Assembly (NCBI GenBank): GCA_910575725.1 | Contig: CAJTFE010000001.1 | Span: 124,001 to 188,000 of the forward strand | Reading direction: 5' to 3' | Origin: Clostridia bacterium | GTDB taxonomy: Bacteria > Bacillota > Clostridia > Lachnospirales > Lachnospiraceae | DNA length: 64,000 bases | In this document: positions 45,642-53,528 of the stretch, in pieces | How positions within the stretch are numbered: position 1 is the stretch's first letter | Layout of the letters: each line of letters starts with the position of its first letter | The notes under the pieces: generated by a model | Told to the model about the DNA's origin: nothing | What the model saw: the letters and a program-made list of their open reading frames with translations, nothing else | The model's database searches: none | Position numbers and translations under genes: made by a program

Positions 45642-45725
45642 TACCCTTAGTGTGTAAGGGGACACACGCCCCATAATCGCAAATCTGTGGTGCAAAACCG
45701 TGTGACTGCTTGTACACTGAGGGTA
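45642..45725. repeat. Inverted repeat (family D), left of the LysM lipoprotein gene
   Basis: TACCCTTAGTGTGTAAG (45642-45658) pairs with CTTGTACACTGAGGGTA (45709-45725). The 16-base TGTACACTGAGGGTAT at 45711-45726 is the exact reverse complement of 47029-47044 on the other side of the gene. Confidence 0.75.
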
Positions 45726-45745
45726 TTCGCATTGGAGCCTGAAAC

Positions 45746-46963
45746 ATGGAGATAAATATGAAAAAGAAGAAATTTTATATTTCTGTTCAATGGAAGATTT
45801 ATGGCTGCATAGGGATTCTGCTTTTGTGCATTGGATATTTGAATGGCTGCGCCAGCCCTGTAAATAATGCAGTGGCAAAGGAAAGCACAGCGGATGAGTT
45901 TCAAGGTATCTATGCAGAGGATAACAGATTAGAATTCGTCAGTCATGAAACCTATGAGTATGACAAAGACGGTTCTTCCAATAGCAGTCTCTACTATGCA
46001 CAGATAAATAAAATCTATGATGAAGAAGAGATTGCAGAGATTTCCCATGCATATTTTGACGAACAGAATCGTTTGCTCTATGTGTTAGGGTATTCGCCTA
46101 ATATACTCGGCAACAGCTGGAGCTACTGTGAAGAAAATGTTTACCAGCGAGATGATGAAAAAGGTACGTGTAGATACATTTACTTTAAGTCGAACAGTAT
46201 GCCTTACAGGGACGGCTATTATGTGGCGGCCCGGTATATGTTTGAGGTTTCGGATTATCAGTTTGATGAAGAGGGCAGACTACAGCGGAGTTTGACCTAC
46301 AGGCGTGAGGTAGGTTCTGATCCCAACGGTTACAGCCCGGAGCTTTTTTTCAGCCGTGGATATCAGGCCTCTTATGAGGGAGCCCGTCTTATGGAGGAGC
46401 TGCAGTACTATGATTACTGGGGAACAAATGAAGTGGGTGCATGGGAGCATCGCCTCTATCAATACAATGATCAGGGAATCCCTATTCTGGAAGTGGTAAC
46501 AACAGAGGACGAGATCACGCTCTATTCCTATGAATACCATGAGGACAGAGGGCAGGCAGAGGTATATACCTATCTGGTTAAAGAGGATTGGGAGCTTTCC
46601 TGCGAGGATGGAAGCATTTATTGTTTTCGTCCCCAATGGGAATCGCCTGCAATTAAGAAAGTGGCAGCGGACGGGACTGTGGAAAAAGAACTATTTTATG
46701 GAAAAGGGATGGATCTGGGGCAGCAGCATTATCTGATGCCGGAAGAAGTGGAAGAAACGATGGATGATCATAGGTATATAGTAAGTCCGGGGGACTGTCT
46801 GTGGAATATTGCGCACAAAAGCTATGGATGTGGTGAATATTATGACCTAATCTATCGTATGAACAGAAGTGTTATTGGCTGGGATGAAAATCTGATTCTG
46901 CCGGGAACACGATTATATATACCAGAAGTAGGAAATGAGCAGGATACGAAAGTGGGCGGCTGA
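45746..46963 (+). CDS. Lipoprotein with C-terminal LysM domain
   Basis: 405 residues. A basic N-terminus, a hydrophobic stretch and the lipobox LNGC (about residue 34) indicate a surface lipoprotein. The middle ~260 residues are rich in Tyr, Glu and Asp with YEYDKDG, YFDEQNR, FDEEGRLQ and YQYNDQG segments resembling wall-associated YD-type repeats. The last ~55 residues are a LysM domain (YIVSPGDCLWNIAHKSYG... PGTRLYIPE) for peptidoglycan binding. ATG 45758 is an alternative start. The gene is bracketed by inverted repeats of one family. Function unknown. Confidence 0.75.
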   Translation: MEINMKKKKFYISVQWKIYGCIGILLLCIGYLNGCASPVNNAVAKESTADEFQGIYAEDNRLEFVSHETYEYDKDGSSNSSLYYAQINKIYDEEEIAEISHAYFDEQNRLLYVLGYSPNILGNSWSYCEENVYQRDDEKGTCRYIYFKSNSMPYRDGYYVAARYMFEVSDYQFDEEGRLQRSLTYRREVGSDPNGYSPELFFSRGYQASYEGARLMEELQYYDYWGTNEVGAWEHRLYQYNDQGIPILEVVTTEDEITLYSYEYHEDRGQAEVYTYLVKEDWELSCEDGSIYCFRPQWESPAIKKVAADGTVEKELFYGKGMDLGQQHYLMPEEVEETMDDHRYIVSPGDCLWNIAHKSYGCGEYYDLIYRMNRSVIGWDENLILPGTRLYIPEVGNEQDTKVGG

Positions 46964-47028
46964 TGAATTTTCAGAACAGTCAGAGATGTATTCCTTGGAT
47001 ATTTCCTGTAATTTTAATTCTTTTATTG

Positions 47029-47076
47029 ATACCCTCAGTGTACAGAGGTGTATATCCTTCTGTACATTGAGGGTAT
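47029..47076. repeat. Inverted repeat (family D), right of the LysM lipoprotein gene
   Basis: ATACCCTCAGTGTACAGA (47029-47046) pairs with TCTGTACATTGAGGGTAT (47059-47076), followed by TTTT. It could double as a terminator for the lipoprotein gene. The following ~220 bases are AT-rich with no feature until the next promoter. Confidence 0.75.
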
Positions 47077-47295
47077 TTTTGAAATATTTCTATAAAAATA
47101 AAAAATCTTGTTAATGAAATTTGGTGATAAACTATATCAGGATAAAAAATGGTGTTTTTTTGTTTTTTCAATAAATTTTCTTAAAAGTTTCCTGCAAAGA
47201 GCCGAATCTATCTTTATCTTTTACAGTGTCCATATTAGTCAAATGGAATGACAAGTACGATTCTGAAAAATACTTTAAAACTTTCAATATATAAT

Positions 47296-47324
47296 TTGAC
47301 TTTCATTTTTTTGTGTGGTATATT
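47296..47324 (+). promoter_or_regulatory. Promoter of the DUF3796/XRE pair
   Basis: TTGACT (47296-47301), 17-base spacer, TATATT (47319-47324), 46 bases before ATG 47371. Confidence 0.65.
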
Positions 47325-47370
47325 TATAACATAAAGAGCGAAATACACCTTATACGAAAGGAGAATTTTT

Positions 47371-47730
47371 ATGAAACGCAGGATTAACTACTTAGGACTT
47401 TTATCTCTGTTAGCATTGATAGCGATTTTAGGGTGGCAGACAGAAAATAAAGGTCTATATGGCTTTTTTGGATTTGCATATTATTTTCGTTATTTCTGGG
47501 TAATACCAGATGAATTTTTTCGGCTTAATGTACAAAAAGCTGCTGTATTTGCATTCATGTCGGAAATGATTTTGCTGGTTCCTTTTATCTTTGTCTGTAC
47601 TTTTATTTATGGTGCTGCGAAAGCTGTTCCTGCTTCTTTTTCCTTAAGTTTTGCAGTAACCATTTTAGCGTTTACTATTGCTCTTATTTTTTTAGAGTGG
47701 AGAGAACGAAAGGGAGCAGAGAATGATTAA
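47371..47730 (+). CDS. DUF3796-like small membrane protein
   Basis: 119 residues with three to four hydrophobic segments ([58 protein letters not shown]). The [15 protein letters not shown] segment is typical of DUF3796. Such genes usually precede a short XRE regulator, as here with an 8-base overlap. AAAGGAGA precedes ATG 47371. Function unknown. Confidence 0.75.
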   Translation: MKRRINYLGLLSLLALIAILGWQTENKGLYGFFGFAYYFRYFWVIPDEFFRLNVQKAAVFAFMSEMILLVPFIFVCTFIYGAAKAVPASFSLSFAVTILAFTIALIFLEWRERKGAEND

Positions 47731-47920
47731 AAACCGGATAAAAGAATATAGGGCAAAGTACGACATGAAGCAGGAAGATTTGGCTAAACTTGTAGGAGTT
47801 CGCAGAGAAACGATTGGAAATCTTGAAAAGGGTAAATATAATCCCTCATTGGTTCTGGCATGGAACATTGCAAAGGTATTTCATGTTTCAATCGAAGAAA
47901 TTTTTACTGTTGAGGAGTAG
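47723..47920 (+). CDS. XRE-family HTH regulator, short
   Basis: 65 residues forming a single helix-turn-helix of the Cro/YgzD type ([39 protein letters not shown] in part). It starts inside the DUF3796 gene, so the two are translationally coupled and probably form one regulatory module. Confidence 0.9.
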   Translation: MIKNRIKEYRAKYDMKQEDLAKLVGVRRETIGNLEKGKYNPSLVLAWNIAKVFHVSIEEIFTVEE

Positions 47921-48062
47921 AGCCGATCAAGGGAGTAACAATACAAGAAAATTTGACCAGACAATCGTGTCTAATGGTGAAAATAGGGAATTTCCTGCTT
48001 TGTGTCGTGTTTTGCTGTCGACATTTATGGTAATGCGCAAGTGAAAGCAGGAGGAAAACAGG

Positions 48063-48313
48063 ATGGATACGAAAAAGGAGGATTTCTAAAGATACTTCGC
48101 AGGGAAAAAGGACTGACACAAGAACAACTTGCGGAAATTCTCCTTGTATCGGGAAGGAACGACTTCCAACCGCTTCCCGGTATCATTATCAACGAGAATA
48201 GAAAAATAAATCTTTCGTTTGCAATGTGAAAAATCATCGATGGATATATTCTTCACTTCGTAATTGATGACCGGGTCAGCTTTTTTAATGATTCTCAGAA
48301 TGATATTGTTTAG
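48063..48313 (+). pseudogene. Degraded XRE-family regulator
   Basis: A start MDTKKEDF stops early, while the next frame reads LKILRREKGLTQEQLAEILL, an unmistakable XRE HTH, then loses similarity where SGRTVSRWE would be expected. A possible C-terminal piece beginning KIIDG follows to the stop at 48311-48313. At least one frameshift and probably a deletion are needed to explain it. Confidence 0.6.
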
Positions 48314-48358
48314 AAAGAGAGCTTGACAATAAGAAGTGCGAGCTGATCGCCTATGAGG

Positions 48359-48383
48359 ATCTGGGCACGGAGTGAACAGTAAT
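48359..48383. repeat. Family P palindromic element, copy 4 (partial)
   Basis: CTGGGCACGGAGTGAACAGT with the GTTA start replaced by GAT. It directly precedes a strong terminator. Confidence 0.6.
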
Positions 48384-48388
48384 TAAAG

Positions 48389-48432
48389 AACAGGCTAAGG
48401 TTATGGCTACATGATTTTAGCCTGTTTTTTAT
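48389..48432 (+). terminator. Intrinsic terminator
   Basis: AACAGGCTAA (48389-48398) pairs with TTAGCCTGTT (48417-48426) and continues into a T-run. The next ~210 bases to the DUF2164 gene are unusually G/T-rich on the + strand with no clear feature. Confidence 0.85.
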
Positions 48433-48644
48433 GATGGAGTTAAGAAGTCTATGATGAGCCTAAGCTGCTTATCTTTCCAACAAGGTGTGGTTTGGGGTGG
48501 TGAAAAGGTGAATGTGTGTTGTAAATGGGGTGGTTATTTTATAATGGGGGTAGTTTGTTGGAGTGATTGGATAGGTGAGGGGTGTTTTTGGGCTTGTGTT
48601 TTTTGGCGGGGGTTGAATGATGGAAGGATTGGAGGAGAGGTTGT

Positions 48645-48905
48645 ATGAGAAGGAATTTGAATGAGGTAATACGGCTGAGTGACAGGCAGAAGGAGCGGCT
48701 TGTTCGGGAGATTAGGGCGTTTTATCTGGATGTCCGGGGGGAGGAGATTGGGATTATTGAGGAGCGGCAGCTGCTGGATTTGTTTTGTGAGCATCTGGCG
48801 CCGATTGTTTATAATAAGGCGTTGGATGATTCTATGCGCTGGTTAAAGGAACAGGTGGGGAATATTGAGGTTGATTATTATTTGTTGTATAAGGATGTGG
48901 AGTAG
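48645..48905 (+). CDS. DUF2164-family protein
   Basis: 86 residues matching the DUF2164 pattern: IRLSDRQKERLVREIRAFYLD, EEIGIIEERQLLDLFCEHLAPIVYNKALDDSMRWL in part. Small soluble protein of unknown role. GGAGGAGAGG precedes ATG 48645. The 245 bases after it hold a GCCACT-GCC-AGTGGC hairpin and nothing else recognised. Confidence 0.8.
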   Translation: MRRNLNEVIRLSDRQKERLVREIRAFYLDVRGEEIGIIEERQLLDLFCEHLAPIVYNKALDDSMRWLKEQVGNIEVDYYLLYKDVE

Positions 48906-49150
48906 AGGGGGAGTTTGTTAAAAAATGTTGATTATCACCCTTGCCACTGCCAGTGGCGGATATTCCAAGTAAAATCGGTGGATTGCAGCATCAATATTTG
49001 GTAGGATAAAAGCGGCTGCCTGTGTTTCGAAAAATTTAGTCTCTCTTAAGCCTCATATGGTAAGCTATGCTTACTGGATGAAGTCCGGCTGTCTTGATGG
49101 AGCAGGCATTCACAGGTATTCCAAGGCTGCGAAGAAAGCGAGGTGAGAAC

Positions 49151-49825
49151 ATGAGACTTTTGATAGCAGAAGACGATCCCAGACTGCTGAAAACATTAAT
49201 TCATATCTTTGAAAGCAATAAATTCATCGTAGACGGTGTATCAAACGGCACCGATGCCCTTGCCTATGGGGAGACGGAAGAATACGACGGCCTGATACTG
49301 GATATTATGATGCCTGGGTATGACGGCATACAGGTGCTGCAGGAATTGCGCAAGAAAAAGATCACAACCCCGGCGCTTTTTCTGACGGCTCGCACGGAGG
49401 TGGAGCAGAGGGTGGAGGGGCTGGATGCCGGGGCGGACGATTATCTGCCGAAGCCCTTTGCGGCCTCCGAGCTTCTGGCGCGGACAAGGGCCATGCTGAG
49501 GCGGAAAGACAACTACTGCCCGGATCTGCTGGCGCTGGGAGATGTTTTTCTGAACCGCTCTACATATGATTTAAGCTATAAGGAAGGCATACAGGCATTG
49601 AGCGGAAAAGAATTTCAGATTATGGAAATGCTGATGCAGAAGCCTCATATGATTATATCGACGGATCAGTTTATATCACATATCTGGGGATGGGACAGCA
49701 ACGTGGACACCAGTGTGGTGTGGGTACACATTTCCAATCTGCGGAAGAAAATCAGCAGGCTTCATGCGCCTTTGGAGATTCGGTTTGTCCGCAGTGCAGG
49801 ATATGTGCTGGAGGAAATCCCTTAA
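49151..49825 (+). CDS. OmpR-family response regulator
   Basis: 224 residues. Receiver domain with the acidic pocket EDD (7-9), phospho-Asp51 in LILDIMMPGYDG, Thr in FLTAR and Lys in LPKPFAASEL; C-terminal winged-helix DNA-binding domain (LSGKEFQIMEMLMQKP, VWVHISNLRKKI, RSAGYVLEE). ATG 49151 has GAGGTGAG upstream. Cognate kinase gene follows. Probable targets are the adjacent ABC remnant and VTC/CotH cluster. Confidence 0.93.
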   Translation: MRLLIAEDDPRLLKTLIHIFESNKFIVDGVSNGTDALAYGETEEYDGLILDIMMPGYDGIQVLQELRKKKITTPALFLTARTEVEQRVEGLDAGADDYLPKPFAASELLARTRAMLRRKDNYCPDLLALGDVFLNRSTYDLSYKEGIQALSGKEFQIMEMLMQKPHMIISTDQFISHIWGWDSNVDTSVVWVHISNLRKKISRLHAPLEIRFVRSAGYVLEEIP

Positions 49826-49899
49826 AACGGTAACGCAAATCTACCCGGATGATGCAGTGATACCCATTGGCTTTCGACTGTGTCAGAAAAGAGGAAATA

Positions 49900-51129
49900 A
49901 TGATTTACAGCTTACGCAGGAAATTTATCCTGATCTCTACCATTTCCGTATTTTCCGTACTCATTGTTATCTTTGCGGTTATGTATGTGATGAATCATAT
50001 GCAGCTAAATCACACAATGGATACACTGGCGGATGCCATAGTTTCAAATGACGGTGTTTTTCCAAGACATGATAAGGGGGGACGGCCCTTTCCATCCGGC
50101 GGTGCACCGCACATGGACATTATTACAAAAGAAACCCCTTTCAGCACCCGTTTTTTTACGGTGTGGCTTGGGGCGGATCACCAGATTGTAAAGGTAAATG
50201 TGGAATCTGTTTTTTCCATCACAGAAGCAGAATCCCAGGAATATGTAGATCATGCACTGGGAAAAAAGTGTGAAAGGGGCTGGGTATCCGATTACCGTTT
50301 CTGCGTTTTCCAGTCGGGGAATCAGACGGCAATCGTTTTTGTGAATGGTGAAATGAACCGTATGATGTCTAACCGCTTTCTGCTGACTGCCCTTCTGACT
50401 TTGGTGGGAAGCGGTATGGCCGTTCTGTTATTGATTATTTCTATTTCAAAGAGGGCCGTTTATCCGGCTGCGGAAAGCTATGAAAAGCAGAGACAGTTTA
50501 TCACGGATGCAAATCACGAATTAAAGACGCCTCTAACACTGATATTATCGGACTTGGATATCGTGGAATCGGAAGTCGGAAAAAATGAATGGCTTGACGA
50601 TATGCGAAGCGAGGGCGAGAGAATGCGCACCCTGATTAACCAACTGGTTACCTTATCCAGAATGGATGAGGATCAGGCGAACTTAAGCATCGCTCCCTTT
50701 GATTTGAGCGGAGCAGTATTAGACACCGTATCCGAATTTCAGTCCCTGGCGGAAGAACGGAAAAAGCATCTGACGGCCAAAGCGGAGCCGTCGGTAGAGT
50801 ATTGCGGCGACGAAGGGCTGATCCGTCGTCTCCTTACAATTCTTCTGGACAATGCAGTGAAATACTGCGACGAAGGCGGCAGCATAGAGGTCATGCTCTA
50901 TCGGAAACGCCGTCCGGTCATCAAGGTTGAAAACACCTATGGAAATGTGGACAGCCTTAAGCTTGACAGGCTGTTTGACCGTTTTTACCGCGGGGATAAG
51001 TCACGAAGCTTTGACGGAAGCTTTGGCGTGGGCCTGTCCATTGCCAGAGCAATCGCCAAAAATCATCATGGAGACATTGCTGCGTATAAAAAGGAACAGA
51101 CCATCGGATTCAAAGTAGAGTTAAAATAG
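49900..51129 (+). CDS. Sensor histidine kinase
   Basis: 409 residues. Two membrane segments (about 8-30 and 160-182) flank a ~130-residue extracytoplasmic sensor. Phospho-acceptor His206 is in DANHELKTPLTLI; N box LLDNAVKYC; F/G boxes DRFYRGDKSR and GVGLSIARAIAKNHHG. ATG 49900 follows AGAGGAA. Signal unknown. Pairs with the preceding response regulator. Confidence 0.92.
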   Translation: MIYSLRRKFILISTISVFSVLIVIFAVMYVMNHMQLNHTMDTLADAIVSNDGVFPRHDKGGRPFPSGGAPHMDIITKETPFSTRFFTVWLGADHQIVKVNVESVFSITEAESQEYVDHALGKKCERGWVSDYRFCVFQSGNQTAIVFVNGEMNRMMSNRFLLTALLTLVGSGMAVLLLIISISKRAVYPAAESYEKQRQFITDANHELKTPLTLILSDLDIVESEVGKNEWLDDMRSEGERMRTLINQLVTLSRMDEDQANLSIAPFDLSGAVLDTVSEFQSLAEERKKHLTAKAEPSVEYCGDEGLIRRLLTILLDNAVKYCDEGGSIEVMLYRKRRPVIKVENTYGNVDSLKLDRLFDRFYRGDKSRSFDGSFGVGLSIARAIAKNHHGDIAAYKKEQTIGFKVELK

Positions 51130-51137
51130 AGAAGCAA

Positions 51138-51177
51138 AAGCGGCTTTACCCTTTAGTGCTGTCGCGCAGCGACTATA
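51138..51177 (+). repeat. Family A repeat, 3' partial copy
   Basis: AAGCGGCTTTACCCTTTAGT and the GTCGC-GCA-GCGAC hairpin, ending next to TAGGAG of the following small gene. The 5' arm is absent. Confidence 0.8.
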
Positions 51178-51192
51178 GATAGGAGACAATTC

Positions 51193-51402
51193 ATGGAAGA
51201 ATATCAGAAACACAAAGCCCCGTCTGACGGCGTCCGAATTACGCTGAGTGATTTAAAGGAGCAATTATGCACCCTTAACATGCAGATGCTGCTGGCAATA
51301 CAGTGCCGGGATGAGAAGACACAGGAGGAAATCAGAAAGAAAATGGAGGAGCTGCAAAAGCAGATGGCTCGTTTGAGTATGGGAGAAAGGCTGTCCTCCT
51401 AA
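51193..51402 (+). CDS. Small coiled-coil protein, unknown
   Basis: 69 residues, very hydrophilic, with a predicted long amphipathic helix (ITLSDLKEQLCTLNMQMLLA, KTQEEIRKKMEELQKQMARL). ATG 51193 with TAGGAG at about 8 bases. It follows the kinase gene by 63 bases and is closed by a strong terminator, so it may belong to the two-component operon. Not recognised. Confidence 0.6.
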   Translation: MEEYQKHKAPSDGVRITLSDLKEQLCTLNMQMLLAIQCRDEKTQEEIRKKMEELQKQMARLSMGERLSS

Positions 51403-51422
51403 AATATACTTACAAATTTACA

Positions 51423-51481
51423 AAAATCCCCGTTAGGAAACACAATGCACCAAGGCATTGATTCCTGTGGGGATTTTTTTA
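51423..51481 (+). terminator. Intrinsic terminator after the two-component operon
   Basis: AAAATCCCC-TTAGGAA pairs with TTCCT-GTGGGGATTTT, then more T residues. A second small hairpin, AATGCACC/GGCATT, sits in the loop. Confidence 0.85.
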
Positions 51482-51652
51482 GCTTTACAGCAGTCCGGAG
51501 CTTACGGCGGCCCCTTATTTCACAGACTGTTCACAAGCTTCTTTAGGTAAGCTTTAGGCCGTGCTGGTATCGTAATGGAAGCCGGCACAGCCTGCATTTT
51601 TGGGCAGGCGGATGCAAAAAAGCAAATGGCAAAAGCAGCAAGGAGGCTTACG

Positions 51653-52073
51653 ATGATTTCAGTAGAACATTTAACAAAATGCTATGGAGACGTAACGGCC
51701 ATTGATGCTCTCTCCTTTGAGATTGATGAGGGGCATGTATATGGATTCCTCTGGCCAAACGGTGTATACATTTACCTCGGAAGAAAGGGATGAAGAACAG
51801 ATCTGGTATTACCAAGAGGAAGAGCTTTCAGACTTAAGAACGGCATTGGTATACCTGGAGGCAGACCGTTTTACGGAGGAACAACCGGCCGGAAAGGAGG
51901 AAATCAGCCTGACGGTCTATATGGAAAATGAGAATTGGCCCAAAATCGAGATAAAGCTGTACCGGTATGACGGGGAATACTGCCTGGCCGCAGTGGACGG
52001 AGAGCCTGTTTCCCTTGTCAAGCGTTCTGCGGCAGTGGATTTGATGGAAGCAGTACGCGGGATTGTGCTTTAG
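51653..52073 (+). pseudogene. Deletion fusion of an ABC ATPase start and a DUF4340-like C-terminus
   Basis: ATG 51653, with AGGAGG, opens a normal ABC ATPase (ISVEHLTKCYGDVTAIDALSFEIDEGHVYGFL) that ends exactly at the Walker A motif, reading WPNG instead of GPNGAGKST. From about 51762 another frame (YTFTSEERDEEQ... to 52073) resembles the C-terminal ~100 residues of a DUF4340/GldG-type protein, ending VDLMEAVRGIVL. In many Clostridia the ATPase, permease, GldG and DUF4340 genes form one operon, so a deletion of several kilobases is inferred. The DUF4340 assignment is tentative. Confidence 0.6.
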
Positions 52074-52105
52074 AATACAGACTGTTTGAAAGGAGTGGGA
52101 TTGCG

Positions 52106-52801
52106 TTGAAGGATAAAAGCGAAGCATTCCGGCACGAATTGAAATACCGGATCAGACCAGCCGACTACTATGCCATCCGCCAAAGGCTGCGCCCGGTTAT
52201 GAAGCCGGATGAGCATACAAGAGCAGACGGGCGGTATCTGATTCGGAGCATTTACTTTGACAATGTGCAGGATAAAGCGCTGCGCGAAAAAATAAACGGT
52301 GTGCAGAAGAGGGAAAAATTCCGCATCCGCTATTACAATGATGATTTTTCCTTCCTTATGCTGGAGAAAAAGATAAAACGGAACAATCTGTGTATGAAAA
52401 TAGACGCAGAGCTTACGAAAGAGGAGTGCCGGGCTATGCTGGCCGGAGATACGGGATGGATGATAAGCCATCCTTCCGGCCTGCTGCAGGAGCTGTACTG
52501 CAAAATGAAGAGTCAGCAGCTGCGCCCAAGGGTTCTGGTTTCCTATGTAAGGGAACCATATGTATATAAGGCAGGAAATGTCCGTGTTACCTTTGATTCC
52601 AATATTCGAAGCACCCTTTTTCACAGGAGATTTTTAGAAGAAACTGTGACAGACATCGGCGTGGCCGACAATCCGGGCGAGATGATATTGGAAGTGAAAT
52701 TTGATGCTTTTCTGCCGGAGGTGATTCAATCCCTTCTGCAGACAGAGGGAATCTGGCAGCAGGCATATTCAAAATACAGCGCATGCCGCAGATTTGGTTA
52801 A
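52106..52801 (+). CDS. VTC-domain protein, polyphosphate polymerase-like
   Basis: 231 residues of the VTC (vacuolar transporter chaperone/CYTH-like) fold: FRHELKYRIRP at the N-terminus, RSIYFDN, KFRIRYYND, EKKIKRNN, and basic residues lining the tunnel. In yeast Vtc4 this domain makes polyphosphate; bacterial versions are found with DUF4956 and CotH genes. TTG 52106 follows AAAGGAG at 10 bases. First of three genes in that arrangement. Confidence 0.85.
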   Translation: MKDKSEAFRHELKYRIRPADYYAIRQRLRPVMKPDEHTRADGRYLIRSIYFDNVQDKALREKINGVQKREKFRIRYYNDDFSFLMLEKKIKRNNLCMKIDAELTKEECRAMLAGDTGWMISHPSGLLQELYCKMKSQQLRPRVLVSYVREPYVYKAGNVRVTFDSNIRSTLFHRRFLEETVTDIGVADNPGEMILEVKFDAFLPEVIQSLLQTEGIWQQAYSKYSACRRFG

Positions 52802-52842
52802 AAGGAATTAGAATATTACGGAACTGGAATAGGAGCAAAAAG

Positions 52843-53514
52843 ATGAGTTTTAATGATATTTTCAAATCAAGTTTTCTGGAAAACGTATCAGAATTTTCTA
52901 TGATGGACACTTTTATTGGATTGGCAGCGGCCCTGGTGATCAGCCTGTTTATTTTTGTTATCTATAAAAAGACCCTGACCGGCGTGATGTATTCCGAAAG
53001 CTTTGCCTTAACGCTTGTGGGGCTTTCTCTTGTAACAACACTTGTTATCATGGCGGTTACGTCCAACGTGGTCTTGTCCCTTGGCATGGTAGGCGCTCTG
53101 TCCATTGTCCGCTTCCGGACGGCAATCAAAGAGCCGGTGGAAATTGTTTTTTTATTCTGGGCCCTGGCTGCCGGTATTGTGATAGGAGCTGGTATGATTC
53201 CCCTGGCCATGATTGGCTCGGCGGTCATTGGCGTGATTTTACTGTTGTTTGCCAATCGAAAGATACATAACTGTCCTTACATTTTAGTCCTGAATCTAAA
53301 GGATGATAAGACGGAAGAGGCCGTTTTGCAGATTTTGAAACAGAGCGTTGAACATTACATTGTAAAATCCAAAACAGTAAATGCAGCCGGTATAGAGCTG
53401 ACAGCAGAGCTGCGGACAAAAGACGCCAAGGCAGCATTTGTCAACCGGATTCACGATGTTCCGGGAGTGGAAAACGCAACGCTTGTGAGCTACAACGGCG
53501 AATATATGTCTTAA
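52843..53514 (+). CDS. DUF4956-family membrane protein
   Basis: 223 residues. Four membrane segments in the first ~150 residues, with SLGMVGALSIVRFRTAIKEP between them, the hallmark of DUF4956, followed by a soluble C-terminal domain. Constant partner of VTC-domain and CotH genes. ATG 52843 has AGGAG at 6-7 bases, and 52813-52830 upstream is the exact family B end motif. Confidence 0.88.
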   Translation: MSFNDIFKSSFLENVSEFSMMDTFIGLAAALVISLFIFVIYKKTLTGVMYSESFALTLVGLSLVTTLVIMAVTSNVVLSLGMVGALSIVRFRTAIKEPVEIVFLFWALAAGIVIGAGMIPLAMIGSAVIGVILLLFANRKIHNCPYILVLNLKDDKTEEAVLQILKQSVEHYIVKSKTVNAAGIELTAELRTKDAKAAFVNRIHDVPGVENATLVSYNGEYMS

Positions 53515-53528
53515 CGGAGGAGCAAGCT

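Noticed and set aside
47921..48062. Search for a tRNA or small RNA in gene-free stretches
   Set aside because: No cloverleaf or known RNA pattern could be drawn here or in other gaps; none is reported in the window.
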